Source: Leisingera aquimarina DSM 24565
GTDB taxonomy: Bacteria > Pseudomonadota > Alphaproteobacteria > Rhodobacterales > Rhodobacteraceae
Direction: 5' to 3'
Length of the DNA: 64,000 nucleotides
Assembly (NCBI RefSeq): GCF_000473165.1
Contig: NZ_KI421504.1
Coordinates: forward strand, 2,588,009 to 2,652,008
The position numbers and the translations under genes were made by a program. Under the pieces are notes generated by a model. That model searched no databases, was not told the origin of the DNA, and saw only the letters and a program-made list of their open reading frames with translations. Within the stretch, counting starts at the first letter, position 1. Every line of letters starts with the position of its first letter. This document shows positions 50,566 through 60,466 of this stretch, in pieces.

Positions 50566-51822
50566 TCAGCCGTCCAGCCGGACCAGGGCGTGGCGCTTCT
50601 TGCCCGCGCTCAGCTTGATCGGCGAGGACAGCGCACCTGCGTCGATCATCAGGCCCGCATCAGTCAGCGGCTGGTCGTCGATCTTGGCGCCGTTCTCGGA
50701 AATCAGGCGCTTGGCGTCCTTGCCGGATTTGGCGAGACCGGATTTCACGATCAGCTGCACAATGGAAATGCCGTCGCCCAGATCCTCTGAGGACAGCGAC
50801 AGGGTGGGGAGGTCGTCACCGATGCCGCCTTTCTCGAACACTTCGCGGGCGGTTGCTTCTGCTGCCGCTGCAGCCTCGGCGCCGTGGCAAAGGGTGGTGA
50901 CCTCATTGGCCAGGATCACCTTTGCAGCGTTGACCTCGGACCCTGCCAGCGCGCCGAGGCGCTCGCACTCCTCCACTGGAAGTTCGGTGTAGAGTTTCAG
51001 GAACCGGCCCACGTCGGCGTCGGTAGTGTTGCGCCAGAACTGCCAGAACTCATAAGGGGAACGCATCTCGGGGTTGAGCCAGACCGCGCCGTCCTGCGAC
51101 TTGCCCATCTTCTTGCCGTCCGAAGTGGTCAGCAGCGGCGAGGTGAGGCCATAGACCTCATGGTCGATGGTGCGGCGGGTGAGGTCGATACCGTTGACGA
51201 TATTGCCCCATTGATCCGAGCCGCCCATCTGCAGGATGCAGCCGTAGCGGTTGTTCAGCTCCATGAAGTCATAGGCCTGCAGGATCATGTAGTTGAATTC
51301 GAGGAAGCTGAGCGACTGCTCGCGGTCAAGGCGTGATTTGACGCTTTCGAATGCCAGCATCCGGTTCACCGAGAAATGGCGGCCGATGTCGCGCAGGAAT
51401 TCCAGGTAGTTCAAGCTGTCCAGCCATTCAGCGTTGTTCAGCATCAACGCCTTGTTCGGCGCGTCGCTGTCATAGTCGATGTAGGCGGAGAACACCTTCT
51501 TGATGCCCGCGATATTGTCGTCGATCTGCGCCTCGGTCAGCAGCGGGCGTTCATCGGCGCGGAAGGAGGGGTCGCCCACCTTGGTGGTGCCGCCACCCAT
51601 CAGGGTGATCGGCTGATGGCCGGTTTTCTGGAACCAGCGCAGCATCATGATCTGGATGAGCGAGCCGACGTGCAGCGATTTCGCTGTTGCGTCAAAGCCG
51701 ATATAGGCCGGGCGCACACCTTGCAGCAGAGCCTCGTCCAGGCCCTGATAATCGGTGCAGTCCGCGAGGAACCCGCGTTCCATCATGACTGCGACGAAAT
51801 CCGATTTCGGTGTGTAGGTCAT
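50566..51822 (-). CDS. tyrS: tyrosyl-tRNA synthetase
   Basis: A 418-residue class I synthetase. The HIGH-type motif is in [16 protein letters not shown], and the KMSKS-type motif is [22 protein letters not shown]-like text at the start ([20 protein letters not shown]) and a C-terminal S4 RNA-binding domain ([20 protein letters not shown]) complete the family architecture. ATG 51822 ([17 protein letters not shown]) is preferred to the longer 51852. Ends at a clear terminator. Divergent from anmK. Confidence 0.97.
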   Translation of the reverse strand: MTYTPKSDFVAVMMERGFLADCTDYQGLDEALLQGVRPAYIGFDATAKSLHVGSLIQIMMLRWFQKTGHQPITLMGGGTTKVGDPSFRADERPLLTEAQIDDNIAGIKKVFSAYIDYDSDAPNKALMLNNAEWLDSLNYLEFLRDIGRHFSVNRMLAFESVKSRLDREQSLSFLEFNYMILQAYDFMELNNRYGCILQMGGSDQWGNIVNGIDLTRRTIDHEVYGLTSPLLTTSDGKKMGKSQDGAVWLNPEMRSPYEFWQFWRNTTDADVGRFLKLYTELPVEECERLGALAGSEVNAAKVILANEVTTLCHGAEAAAAAEATAREVFEKGGIGDDLPTLSLSSEDLGDGISIVQLIVKSGLAKSGKDAKRLISENGAKIDDQPLTDAGLMIDAGALSSPIKLSAGKKRHALVRLDG

Positions 51823-51963
51823 AACATGCCTCGGTCTATGATTTTGCACCATGCCCTATAAATCGCATTGGCGCCGGTTGGAACCTGTTTTCCCGGCAAA
51901 ATATGCGCTGTAGTATTGTTGGCAACGGGCGGGACGGTCCGGATCCTTGGAAGGGGCAGGGCC

Positions 51964-53073
51964 ATGAGCAAGGCCATAGCAAAAACGGGTGCGGTCAGAG
52001 CACTGGGCGCGATGAGCGGCACCTCGCTGGACGGGGTGGATGCGGCGGTGGTGGTGAGCGACGGCGCGCGCATTCACGAATTTGGCGAGAGCAGCTACCG
52101 CGAATACTCGGCGGAGGAACGCAGCATACTGCGCGCCGGCCTGGGCAAATGGACCGGGGTGGAGGTGGACGCCGCGGCAGAGGTCTGCGACGCGGCCCAT
52201 GCGGCGGCGCTGGCGGAGTTCGGGGATGTGGAGATCATCGGTTTTCACGGTCAGACCCTGGCCCATGCGCCGCGGCGGCAAGGCACCCTGCAGGTGGGCG
52301 ACGGCGCGGCCCTGGCCGAACGGTTGGGCAAGCCGGTGGTCTGGGATTTCCGCTCGGATGATGTGTCGATGGGCGGCGAGGGCGCACCGCTGGCGCCGTT
52401 CTTTCACTTTGCCTGTGCAAAATACATCGGCGCCGAAAGGCCGCTGTGCTTTCTGAACCTCGGCGGGGTCGGCAACCTCACCTATGTGGACCCGCGGTTT
52501 GAGCGGCCTGAGGAGCCCGGCGCGCTGCTGGCCTTCGACACTGGTCCGGCTAATGCGCCGGTCAATGATCTGGTGCAGGAGCGGCTGGGCATCCCTTGGG
52601 ATGCGGATGGCAAGGTGGCGCGCTCCGGCACTGTGGAAGCCGGTGCGCTGGAGCTGTTTCTGGCAGAGCCATACTTTGCAAGAATGCCGCCTAAATCACT
52701 GGACCGGAATGATTTTGCCGAGATGGTGGGGCTGGTGAAGGAGTTGAGCGATGCCGACGCGGCAGCGACCTTAATCGCCATGTGTGCGGCCAGCGTGGCG
52801 CAAGGGATGGAGCATTGCCCGGAGCCGCCAGAAGCGGTTCTGGTCACAGGCGGCGGGCGGCATAATCCGGTGCTGATGGAGATGCTGCGGGTGTCGCTCG
52901 ATTGTGCGGTGAAGCCGGTTGAGGACGCAGGCCTGGACGGCGACATGCTGGAGGCGCAGGCCTTTGCGCATCTAGCGGTGCGGGTTGCACGCGGGATGGC
53001 GACATCGGCACCCGGCACCACCGGTGTGCGGGCTTGCGTCGGCGGCGGTGTGGTTAGCGTTCCGGGGGCGTGA
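51964..53073 (+). CDS. anmK: anhydro-N-acetylmuramic acid kinase
   Basis: A 369-residue sugar kinase that phosphorylates anhydroMurNAc in peptidoglycan recycling. The start [19 protein letters not shown] is the family signature. Further blocks: [60 protein letters not shown] and [23 protein letters not shown] 51964 with GGAAGGGGCAGG upstream is preferred to 51868, whose extension lies in the promoter region. It belongs to the same pathway as nagZ. Confidence 0.95.
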   Translation: MSKAIAKTGAVRALGAMSGTSLDGVDAAVVVSDGARIHEFGESSYREYSAEERSILRAGLGKWTGVEVDAAAEVCDAAHAAALAEFGDVEIIGFHGQTLAHAPRRQGTLQVGDGAALAERLGKPVVWDFRSDDVSMGGEGAPLAPFFHFACAKYIGAERPLCFLNLGGVGNLTYVDPRFERPEEPGALLAFDTGPANAPVNDLVQERLGIPWDADGKVARSGTVEAGALELFLAEPYFARMPPKSLDRNDFAEMVGLVKELSDADAAATLIAMCAASVAQGMEHCPEPPEAVLVTGGGRHNPVLMEMLRVSLDCAVKPVEDAGLDGDMLEAQAFAHLAVRVARGMATSAPGTTGVRACVGGGVVSVPGA

Positions 53074-53089
53074 GATGGAGACTTGGGGG

Positions 53090-53135
53090 ACAAGAAACTT
53101 GGAAGTTTCTTGTCAAATTTCTTTGAAGAAATTTG
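53090..53135. terminator. tandem perfect palindromes after anmK
   Basis: ACAAGAAACTT GG AAGTTTCTTGT (53090-53113) and CAAATTTCTT TG AAGAAATTTG (53114-53135), two exact stems with two-base loops, directly adjacent, in a convergent gap. Confidence 0.75.
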
Positions 53136-53154
53136 TGCGGCCTTTGTCGACCGG

Positions 53155-54057
53155 TCAGCGGGAGATCTGCCGGAGATAATCTGCTGAGAAATCCCGATAC
53201 CCATCCGAAGTCGACTTCAGATGCGCCTGCGTGATCTCATGGAACACGGGCAGCTGGTGGAAGGGCACATTCGGAAAGGAATGATGCTCGGCATGATAGG
53301 GCATGTTCCAGGCCAGAAAACGCACCAGACGGTTGGTGAAGGTGGTGCGGGAGTTTTCCAGCATGTTGGCAACAGGCGGACAGAGCCCGTGTTCTGCCAA
53401 GAGATAGGCGCGCAGGAACGGCTGGCCGATCAGCAGCGGCACAAGCCACAGCCACAAAACCAGCGGTGACGCCAGCAGGCTCAGCAGCGCGGCGGCGTAG
53501 ACCGCCAGCAGCACCCGCGCCTCCAGCCGCATGTGCGCGTGACGGCGTTCCGGCAGGTACGGGGCATCAATGGTGCCAAAGGCGTTGCGCCAGAGGGTCC
53601 CCGCCATGCCGCGCCAATAGCCCCAGCCGCTGAGGTATTTGAACCATTGCGGAACGGTCTCCGGGCGCGGCCCGTGTTCCAACTCGGGGTCGCTTTCGGG
53701 GTCATTGGTGAACTTGTGATGCGCCAGGTGGAAGTAGCGGAACCAGATAAAAGGCAGCGCCATGGCCAGGGCGCAGACATGGCCTGCGGCCTCGTTCAGC
53801 CACTTGCTGCGGAAAGGGGTCTGGTGGGTGCATTCGTGGCTGAGGGTAAACAGGAAAACCAACAGCACCCCCTGAGGCAGCATCAAGAACGGCCAGAAGG
53901 GCACTTGCAGCGCAATGCCTGTGGTGCATACAGCCATTGCGGCAAGGTACAGCGCAAGGTGCTGCAGCCCCGCAGCATCGGAACGGGTGGTCAGAGACGC
54001 TTTGGTCTCCGGTGGCAGCGACTTGATAAGGGCGGTGTGATCCATATGCGCAGACAT
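53155..54057 (-). CDS. membrane fatty acid desaturase
   Basis: A 300-residue integral membrane di-iron desaturase with the three histidine boxes of the family: HECTH, HLAHH and HAEHH (FTLSHECTHQTPFRSK; RYFHLAHHKFTNDPESD; NMPYHAEHHSFPN). Two pairs of hydrophobic helices flank them. The exact substrate is unknown; similar proteins act on membrane fatty acids or related lipids. ATG 54057 (MSAHMDHT) or 54045 are possible; the longer 54093 adds a basic tail. Confidence 0.9.
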   Translation of the reverse strand: MSAHMDHTALIKSLPPETKASLTTRSDAAGLQHLALYLAAMAVCTTGIALQVPFWPFLMLPQGVLLVFLFTLSHECTHQTPFRSKWLNEAAGHVCALAMALPFIWFRYFHLAHHKFTNDPESDPELEHGPRPETVPQWFKYLSGWGYWRGMAGTLWRNAFGTIDAPYLPERRHAHMRLEARVLLAVYAAALLSLLASPLVLWLWLVPLLIGQPFLRAYLLAEHGLCPPVANMLENSRTTFTNRLVRFLAWNMPYHAEHHSFPNVPFHQLPVFHEITQAHLKSTSDGYRDFSADYLRQISR

Positions 54058-54102
54058 ATGGACAGTCTTGTCCAGTCTTTTGATTCGCCGCAAGAGGCGG
54101 GA

Positions 54103-54522
54103 TCAACCACGCGGGATGTCAAAGCCAGGCGCAGCGAGTTCAAATCCTTCGAACTGAAAGCCGGGCGATACAGTGCAGCTCACCAATGTGTAGTCCCCGG
54201 TTGTGCGGGCGGCCTGCCAGTGACCTTCGGGCACGATCTGCTGCGGCGCGCCTTTGATCAGATCAGGGGTCAGCAAGTGGTCCTGCGCCGGGCCTTCCGC
54301 TGTTTCCGCCATCGACAGCACCAGCGGCGCACCGGCATGGAAAAGCCAAATCTCAGACGCATCGACCCGGTGCCAATGGCTGTTCTCGCCGCCCTTTAAA
54401 AGGAAGTAAATACAGGTGCCTGCGGGCCGGCCTTCATTCTCCGCCCGCCAGGTTTCCCGGTACCAGCCGCCCTCCGGGTGCTGCTGCAGGCCCAGGTGCT
54501 GGATGATCTGATCGGCGGTCAT
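54103..54522 (-). CDS. DUF985 cupin protein
   Basis: A 139-residue cupin. Family text: [40 protein letters not shown] with the metal-binding [18 protein letters not shown], then [20 protein letters not shown] and [17 protein letters not shown] 54522 has AGGGAG ten bases upstream; the longer minus frame that reaches 55395 is only a shadow of selO. It is divergent from selO, with 72 bases between starts, so both promoters share this gap. Reaction unknown. Confidence 0.88.
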   Translation of the reverse strand: MTADQIIQHLGLQQHPEGGWYRETWRAENEGRPAGTCIYFLLKGGENSHWHRVDASEIWLFHAGAPLVLSMAETAEGPAQDHLLTPDLIKGAPQQIVPEGHWQAARTTGDYTLVSCTVSPGFQFEGFELAAPGFDIPRG

Positions 54523-54594
54523 TGCGGCAAACTCCCTGTGGTTCTTGGCCTCTTTGGCGCTGGTAAATCTGTATCCGGCGCATATGTTTGGGCC

Positions 54595-56013
54595 ATGACA
54601 CTCACGATCCCCTTCGACAATACATATGCTGCCCTGCCTGGGCAGTTCTACTCCAAACTGGTGCCGCAATCGGTGAAGGCGCCCAGGCTGATTGCCTTCA
54701 ACGAGGATCTGGCCCGGGTGATGGGCATAAGCCCGGGCGACGCGGCGGAGATGGCGGAGGTCTTCGGCGGCAACCTGGTGCCGGAGGGAGCTGATCCTCT
54801 GGCGCAGATCTACGCCGGGCACCAGTTCGGAACCTATAATCCGCAGCTTGGCGACGGGAGGGCGATCCTGTTGGGTGAGACTGTCGGAACGGACGGCAAA
54901 CGGCGCGACATCCAGCTGAAGGGCTCGGGCCGCACGCCGTATTCCCGCGGCGGCGATGGCCGTGCCTGGCTGGGGTCGGTGCTGCGCGAATATGTGGTCA
55001 GCGAGGCGATGCATGCGCTTGGCATCCCCACCACCCGCGCATTGGCGGCGGTGGAGACCGGCGAGACCGTCTGGCGCGAAGGGGCTCTGCCCGGTGCGGT
55101 GCTGACACGGGTGGCCTCCAGCCATCTGCGGGTGGGGACGTTTCAGATCTTCGCGGCGCGCGGCGACAAACACAGCCTGCGGCAGCTGACGGGCTGCGCG
55201 ATTGGTCGCCATTACCCGGAAGCGGATGGTGCCATGGGGCTGCTGCGTGCGGTGCGCGATGCGCAGGCCAAGCTGATTGCGGCCTGGATGGGCGTGGGAT
55301 TTATCCATGGTGTGATGAACACCGACAATTCCGCAATCTCGGGCGAGACAATCGACTATGGCCCTTGCGCCTTCATGGATGTCTACCACCCGCATACGGT
55401 GTTTTCCTCGATCGACCGGGGGCGGCGCTATGCCTATGCCAATCAGCCTTCAATAGCGGTTTGGAACCTGGCACAGCTGGCGACCGCGCTGATCCAGCAG
55501 CTGGACGACCCGCAGGCAGGCGTCGAGGAGGCGACCGAAATCGTGCATTCGATGCCGCAATTGACCGAAGAGGCTTGGCTGACCCGGTTCCGAGCCAAGC
55601 TGGGGATCACTACGACGCAGGAAAATGACCTGGAGCTGGTCACTGGCCTGTTGGAGCGGATGGCGGAAAACCAGAGCGATTTCACCAACAGTTTCCGCGC
55701 GCTGGCTAAGGGCACGGCACGGGATCAGTTCACCGATCCGGCGGCTTTTGATACCTGGGCCGAAGGCTGGCAGGCGCGGCTGGCGGAGGAGCCGGACCCG
55801 CAGGCCGTGATGCGGGCTGCCAACCCGGCCTTCATCCCGCGCAACCACCGCATCGAAGAGATGATTGCCGCCGCCGTGGCAGGTGACTTTGCGCTGTTTC
55901 ACCGGCTGAATACGGTTCTGACCAACCCTTTTGCGGACCAGCCGGAACACACGGATCTGCAACGCCCGCCCGCACCGGAAGAAGTGGTGCAGGCGACCTT
56001 CTGCGGGACCTGA
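54595..56013 (+). CDS. selO: protein adenylyltransferase SelO (YdiU/UPF0061)
   Basis: A 472-residue pseudokinase that AMPylates proteins during oxidative stress. Family text: [80 protein letters not shown], and [20 protein letters not shown], the catalytic core. The family's usual C-terminal Cys is present in ATFCGT. ATG 54595 begins the usual start; the 54478 ORF start overlaps the cupin promoter region. It is divergent from the cupin gene. Confidence 0.95.
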   Translation: MTLTIPFDNTYAALPGQFYSKLVPQSVKAPRLIAFNEDLARVMGISPGDAAEMAEVFGGNLVPEGADPLAQIYAGHQFGTYNPQLGDGRAILLGETVGTDGKRRDIQLKGSGRTPYSRGGDGRAWLGSVLREYVVSEAMHALGIPTTRALAAVETGETVWREGALPGAVLTRVASSHLRVGTFQIFAARGDKHSLRQLTGCAIGRHYPEADGAMGLLRAVRDAQAKLIAAWMGVGFIHGVMNTDNSAISGETIDYGPCAFMDVYHPHTVFSSIDRGRRYAYANQPSIAVWNLAQLATALIQQLDDPQAGVEEATEIVHSMPQLTEEAWLTRFRAKLGITTTQENDLELVTGLLERMAENQSDFTNSFRALAKGTARDQFTDPAAFDTWAEGWQARLAEEPDPQAVMRAANPAFIPRNHRIEEMIAAAVAGDFALFHRLNTVLTNPFADQPEHTDLQRPPAPEEVVQATFCGT

Positions 56014-56168
56014 TCCGCTTCTTTCTGATTTCAAAAACCTCCAGGGGTGAATTGAGCCGCAGGCTCAAGAGGGGGCGGGCAGCCCCCCCCGGCCACGCCT
56101 GCGGCGGGATGACAGTTGTGTTTCAGATGCGTCCTGCGCCAAACTCAGGACAGGCCTGGAGAGACCGG

Positions 56169-56873
56169 ATGCTCAATCGACCGCCGCAGGACACGCTGCG
56201 GGTTGCCACCTATAATATCCAGAAATGCATCGGCCTGGACCTGCGCCGCCGTCCTGAACGCACATTGCAGGTAATGGCAGGGCTGGGCGCGGATATCGTG
56301 GTGCTGCAGGAGGCCGACAAGCGCCTGCCGCCACGGCCTGCAGCGCTGCCGCATTTCCTTGTTGAGGAAACAGGATGGCTGGCGGCGGATCTGGGCGGGG
56401 CAGGGTCGCTTGGCTGGCACGGCAATGCGGTGCTTTTCAAAGATGGGGTGAAGCTTCTGGACAAGGGACATATCCCGCTGCCTGGGCTGGAGCCGCGAGG
56501 CGCGGTCTGGGTGCTGCTTGAAACGGCGCTGGGTCCGGTGCGGGTGATCGGGGCTCATCTTGGGCTGACCGGGCGGGCGCGGCGTGAACAGATGCATGCC
56601 CTGGCCCGTGCAGCACAACGCGAGGACAGTGCGGTGGTGCTGGCGGGGGATTTCAATGAGTGGTCGCGGGGGACTGTGCTGCAGCATATCGCCCCGGGGC
56701 TGACGTTTCTGCCGCCCAAGGCGAGTTTTCCTGCTCTGCGGCCTTTGGGAGCGCTGGACCGGATTGCACATTGCCGGCGATTGAAGGCGCTGGCGCATGG
56801 GGTGCATGGGGCGCGGCCGGCGCATATAGCGTCGGACCATTTGCCGGTCTGGGCGGATTTGCGGGTCGTGTGA
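56169..56873 (+). CDS. endonuclease/exonuclease/phosphatase-family protein
   Basis: A 234-residue EEP-fold protein. Metal-site text: VATYNIQKCIGLDLRRRPER (Asn), IVVLQEADKRLPPRPAALPH (Glu), HGNAVLFKDGV, VVLAGDFNEWSRGTVLQ (Asp/Asn), and IASDHLPVWADLRV (final His). The fold could act on nucleic acid or on a phosphate ester; nothing points to one. ATG 56169 (MLNRPPQDTLRVA) is preferred; 56052 and 56127 add low-quality residues. A dispersed repeat follows. Confidence 0.85.
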   Translation: MLNRPPQDTLRVATYNIQKCIGLDLRRRPERTLQVMAGLGADIVVLQEADKRLPPRPAALPHFLVEETGWLAADLGGAGSLGWHGNAVLFKDGVKLLDKGHIPLPGLEPRGAVWVLLETALGPVRVIGAHLGLTGRARREQMHALARAAQREDSAVVLAGDFNEWSRGTVLQHIAPGLTFLPPKASFPALRPLGALDRIAHCRRLKALAHGVHGARPAHIASDHLPVWADLRVV

Positions 56874-56883
56874 TGCGGCGGCG

Positions 56884-57085
56884 GGGGCGTGGCTCCCGCG
56901 CCTTACCGGATGAATTGCTTTGGGCAATTCTCTGTCTGGCTTGGGCCGGGCGCTGCTGCGCAGCGCGGGGGAGCTCCGCCCGTTCGAAACGGAAACTGTC
57001 GCCCGGACAGCTTCCGAAACGTTACTCACTGCTGAGAGGCGCCTAAGGGCGGGTTGTCCTTAAGCGCCGGTTTGCGTGTTTACTG
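56884..57085. repeat. dispersed intergenic repeat, copy E
   Basis: Starts GGGCGTGGCTCCCGCGCC and ends with the GGCGCCTAAGGGC-type inverted part seen in copies C and D. About 200 bases, in the convergent gap between EEP and the DEAD-box gene. Confidence 0.6.
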
Positions 57086-57150
57086 GGCTGTTCCGCACTA
57101 AGGGTGAACAGCGCTGACGCCGTCCTTGGTCCAGGCAAGCACGGGCAGGA

Positions 57151-58467
57151 TTAGCGCGCGCGCTGTTTCTGGCCGCCGCGCTGGCCGCCGCCGGCGCTTG
57201 CACCTTGGGGTTTGCCACCGCCACCGCCACCGCCGCGGCGGCGCTGGCCGCCGGGTTTGCCGCCGCCGAAGCCGCCGCCGCGGCGTCCGCCGGGACGGCC
57301 GCCGGGCTTGCCAGCCGCCGCGGGATCCGGCAGCGCTTCCCAGGCGCGGCCCGAAGCGACGGGGATGGTGATTTTCATCACTTTTTGGATCGCCTTCAGT
57401 TCGTCCATTTCATCGGGTGAGCAGAACGCGATGGCGGCGCCGTCCTTGCCCGCGCGCGCGGTGCGGCCGATGCGGTGCACATAAGCGTCCGGCACATTGG
57501 GCAGTTCGTAGTTGTAGACGTGTTTTACGTCAGGGATATCCAGGCCGCGGGCGGCCACATCGGTGGCGACCAGAACCTTGATGTCGCCCGATTTGAAAGC
57601 GGCAAGGGCGCGCTCGCGCTGGCCCTGGGATTTGTTGCCGTGGATGGCCGCGGCGGCAAAGCCTGCTTTGTCCAGCACCTTCATCAGCTTTTCCATACCG
57701 TGTTTGGTGCGGCCGAAGACCAGTGCGCGCTCGTCTTTATGGTCGGCCAGCAGCTCTTTCAGCAGGCTCAGCTTTTCCGCCTTGGCGATGAAATGCACCG
57801 ACTGGGTGACCTTATCGGCGGCCTTGCCCGGAGGCGAAACCTCGATCCGGACCGGGCTTTGCAGGTAGGAGTTGGCGATCTCGTTCATCTGCTTGGGCAT
57901 GGTGGCCGAGAACAGCATGGTCTGACGTTCGGTCGGCAGCAGGGCTGCGATCTTGCGCAGGGTGTGGATGAAGCCGAGGTCCAGCATCTGGTCGGCTTCG
58001 TCCAGCACCAGGAAGTCGCAGGAACCCAGATCCAGCGCGCCGCGGTCCAGGATGTCGATCAGACGGCCCGGGGTGGCGACCAGGATGTCGGTGCCCTTGG
58101 CAATGCGGGAGATCTGCGGGTTGATGGAGACGCCGCCGACCACCAGGCCGACTTTCATCGGGGTGTTTTCGGTGAGGCCTTTCAGGGTAGCTGCGATCTG
58201 GTTGGCCAGCTCGCGGGTCGGCGCCAGCACCAGGCCGCGCACGGTGTTGGCAGCGGGCTTGCGGCCGTATTGCATCATCTGTGCAATCAGCGGCACGCCA
58301 AATGCGGCGGTCTTCCCGGTGCCGGTTTGCGCCAGACCCAGCACGTCCTGGCCGTTGAGCGCATGCGGGATGGCGCGGGCCTGGATCGGGGTGGGGTCAT
58401 TGAGGCCCAGGTCGTGGAGCCGGGCGAGGAGCTTTTCAGGAAGCCCCATGGTCGAAAATTCAGTCAC
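57151..58467 (-). CDS. DEAD-box ATP-dependent RNA helicase, Gly/Arg-rich tail
   Basis: A 438-residue DEAD-box helicase. Motifs: Q motif DPTPIQARAIPHAL, I AQTGTGKTAAFG, Ia PTRELANQ, II VLDEADQML, III FSATMP, V VLVATDVAARGLDIP, VI HRIGRTARAG. The C-terminal ~60 residues are a Gly/Arg-rich RNA-binding tail (GGRRGGGFGGGKPGGQRRRG). GTG 58467 (VTEFSTMGLPEKLL) has AAAGGACG just upstream and is preferred to GTG 58482. Likely acts in ribosome assembly or cold-related RNA handling. Confidence 0.93.
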   Translation of the reverse strand: MTEFSTMGLPEKLLARLHDLGLNDPTPIQARAIPHALNGQDVLGLAQTGTGKTAAFGVPLIAQMMQYGRKPAANTVRGLVLAPTRELANQIAATLKGLTENTPMKVGLVVGGVSINPQISRIAKGTDILVATPGRLIDILDRGALDLGSCDFLVLDEADQMLDLGFIHTLRKIAALLPTERQTMLFSATMPKQMNEIANSYLQSPVRIEVSPPGKAADKVTQSVHFIAKAEKLSLLKELLADHKDERALVFGRTKHGMEKLMKVLDKAGFAAAAIHGNKSQGQRERALAAFKSGDIKVLVATDVAARGLDIPDVKHVYNYELPNVPDAYVHRIGRTARAGKDGAAIAFCSPDEMDELKAIQKVMKITIPVASGRAWEALPDPAAAGKPGGRPGGRRGGGFGGGKPGGQRRRGGGGGGGKPQGASAGGGQRGGQKQRAR

Positions 58468-58816
58468 GTATCGTCCTTTCACAGCCCTGCGTCAGCACGG
58501 GCCGGGTCCGCTGAGAACAGCGGTTTCTTGCGGGGCAGGGACCTCGGGCGCGCGCTGGCCGGATGCCAGGCCGCTGGCCTCTGCAATCCCCACGCGTGAT
58601 TTTGGGAATGGCGGCATATCACTTGACCTCCGGCGTCTGGTTGCGCGTATGCGCCGCGGCCGGTCTTGGTCTCTGCTCACGCGGCAGGGAGGGATGCCTG
58701 GGTGCCAAATGACTGTGGATAAGCCGGTTGTCAACCATTGATGCCGGCGAAAAGCCTGTTTTCGGCGCAGACTGCATCCGCTAAAGAGGAAGACCAGAAA
58801 ACCGCGAGGACCATCG
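58468..58816. other. intergenic between helicase and fur/mur, divergent promoters
   Basis: About 350 bases. It holds the promoters of the helicase gene (minus) and the Fur-type gene (plus). A CGAAAA GCCTG TTTTCG inverted repeat lies ~55 bases before the Fur start (58747-58763), and a DnaA-box-like TGTGGATAA is at 58714. No additional gene was seen. Confidence 0.5.
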
Positions 58817-59230
58817 ATGCCAAAGCCGATTATCGCCCGTTGCGAAGCCAAGGGGCTGCGTATGACCGGCCAGCGCCGGGTGATTGCCCAGGTGCTGCAG
58901 GACAGCGGTGATCACCCGGATGTCGAAGAGTTGTATGCCCGCGCCAGCGCGAAGGATGCGGCGATCTCCATCGCCACCGTCTACCGCACGGTGAAACTGT
59001 TCGAGGAGGCAGGCATACTGGAACGGCTGGAGTTCGGCGACGGGCGTGCGCGTTACGAGGATGCTGAAAGGGATCACCACGACCATCTGATCGACATGAA
59101 CACCGGTGAGGTGATTGAGTTCTGCGACCCGGAGATCGAGGAGCTGCAGGAACGGATCGCCCGCAAGCTGGGCTATGAACTGCGCGGCCATAAGCTGGAG
59201 CTGTACGGGGTGCCGCGCAAGGCGGAGTGA
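58817..59230 (+). CDS. Fur/Mur-family metal regulator
   Basis: A 137-residue Fur-family repressor. DNA-binding half: LRMTGQRRVIAQVLQDSGDH then AISIATVYRTVKLFEEAGIL. Metal/dimer half: RDHHDHLIDMNTGEVIEFCD, with the HHDHLID motif, and EIEELQERIARKLGYELRGH. In Alphaproteobacteria this family is often Mur (manganese) rather than Fur (iron), and the sequence alone does not decide. ATG 58817 has AGGACC upstream. It is followed by three tandem palindromes. Confidence 0.93.
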   Translation: MPKPIIARCEAKGLRMTGQRRVIAQVLQDSGDHPDVEELYARASAKDAAISIATVYRTVKLFEEAGILERLEFGDGRARYEDAERDHHDHLIDMNTGEVIEFCDPEIEELQERIARKLGYELRGHKLELYGVPRKAE

Positions 59231-59248
59231 ACCGCCGGTTTGCGTACG

Positions 59249-59317
59249 GCCGTTTTCCTGCGGGGAAAACGGCTAGGAAAACACGTGTTTTTCTGGCGGG
59301 AATTTTCGCAAAATTCC
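59249..59317. terminator. three tandem palindromes after fur/mur
   Basis: GCCGTTTTCC TGCGG GGAAAACGGC (59249-59273), AAAACACGTGTTTT (59278-59291) and GGAATTTT CGC AAAATTCC (59299-59317). Perfect stems in a row, likely terminator plus 3'-end structure. Confidence 0.7.
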
Positions 59318-59484
59318 GGCTGCACCTGCGATTGGAGCAATACATTACATCACGGGAATTGATATGCATGCTCACGTCTTGTCATGAAACCGGGTCGGAA
59401 ACGGAGTTGCCCGCGCCAGGGCACTGATGTTTTTTGCCCGGATGGCCCGGCGTGCCGCCGGACCGTAATACGGGACGCGCGCTT

Positions 59485-60378
59485 ATGAACAACCTGCATG
59501 GCATTTTGCTGGTCATTGCCTCGATGGCCTTTTTCACCCTTGAAGACATGTTCATCAAGCGCCTGTCGGGCACCTTGCCGGTGGGGCAGATCCTGATTTT
59601 CCTGGGCCTGGGCAGCGGGCTGGTCTTTGCGGTGATGGCCAAGTTGCAGGGGCACAGGCTGCTTGCGGCGCGCGCCTGGCGGAAGAAGCCGGTGATGCGG
59701 GCTGCGTCCGAGGCGGTATCAGCCATGGGGTTTGCCTCGGCTTTGGCGCTGGTGGATATCTCGACTGTGGCCGCGGTGTTTCAGGCAACGCCCTTGGTGA
59801 TCACCATGGGCGCGGCGCTGTTTCTGAAAGAGGATGTTGGCTGGCGCCGCTGGCTGGCGATCTGTCTGGGCTTTGCCGGGGTGCTGCTGATTATCCGGCC
59901 CGGACTGGACGGGTTTGAACCGGCGGCGCTGCTGGTGGTGGTGGCAGTGCTGGGGGTCGCGGCCCGCGATCTGATGACCCGCACAATGGATGCCGGAGTG
60001 CCTTCTACCGTGCTGAGCTTTCAAGCGTTCATGGCGGTCATCCCGGCGGGGGTATTGCTGCTGATCTTCACGCCGGGCGACGCGCAGGCACTGGAGGGCG
60101 GCGAGTGGATGATGATGGCCGGGGGTGTGCTGTTCGGGGTGCTGGGCTATTACGGTATCGTGACGGCGATGCGGGTTGGCGATGCTTCGGCGGTGACGCC
60201 GTTCCGCTATACACGGCTGCTGTTTTCGATCCTTGCAGGCGTCATTGTCTTCGGTGAGCGTCCTGATACCCTGACCCTGGCAGGGTCGGCGCTTATTATC
60301 GCTTCCGGTCTTTATACCTTTGTCCGGGAGCAGCGGCTGGCCCGGCGGGCGTGGCGCGCAGCGGCTGCTGCGGCCTGA
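59485..60378 (+). CDS. EamA/DMT-family membrane transporter (second copy)
   Basis: A 297-residue EamA protein with ten hydrophobic segments. Text: LHGILLVIASMAFFTLEDMF, GQILIFLGLGSGLVFAVMAK, then FASALALVDISTVAAVFQAT and RWLAICLGFAGVLLIIRPGL. It is homologous to the transporter at 24748 in general fold only. ATG 59485 is chosen; the longer 59434 adds a Pro/Gly-rich tail. It follows the fur/mur gene, but the palindromes between suggest a separate transcript. Confidence 0.9.
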   Translation: MNNLHGILLVIASMAFFTLEDMFIKRLSGTLPVGQILIFLGLGSGLVFAVMAKLQGHRLLAARAWRKKPVMRAASEAVSAMGFASALALVDISTVAAVFQATPLVITMGAALFLKEDVGWRRWLAICLGFAGVLLIIRPGLDGFEPAALLVVVAVLGVAARDLMTRTMDAGVPSTVLSFQAFMAVIPAGVLLLIFTPGDAQALEGGEWMMMAGGVLFGVLGYYGIVTAMRVGDASAVTPFRYTRLLFSILAGVIVFGERPDTLTLAGSALIIASGLYTFVREQRLARRAWRAAAAAA

Positions 60379-60436
60379 GGTCTTAGGCCGCAGGCGCTGC
60401 GCGCAATCGTTCAATCCTGTTGGCGCAAACAAGGCA

Positions 60437-60451
60437 ATGTTAGCCCTAAAT
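60437..60451. promoter_or_regulatory. CceR/LacI-like operator, upstream of eno (site 1)
   Basis: ATGTTAGCCCTAAAT, an imperfect palindrome that fits the TGTTAGCGCTAACA type recalled for the LacI-family carbon regulator CceR of Rhodobacter. Confidence 0.45.
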
Positions 60452-60466
60452 CGCCGCTTTCATGCG

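Noticed and set aside
58714-58722. DnaA box (TGTGGATAA) before fur/mur
   Set aside because: A single nine-base match is expected by chance in a window this size; no cluster of boxes and no origin features.
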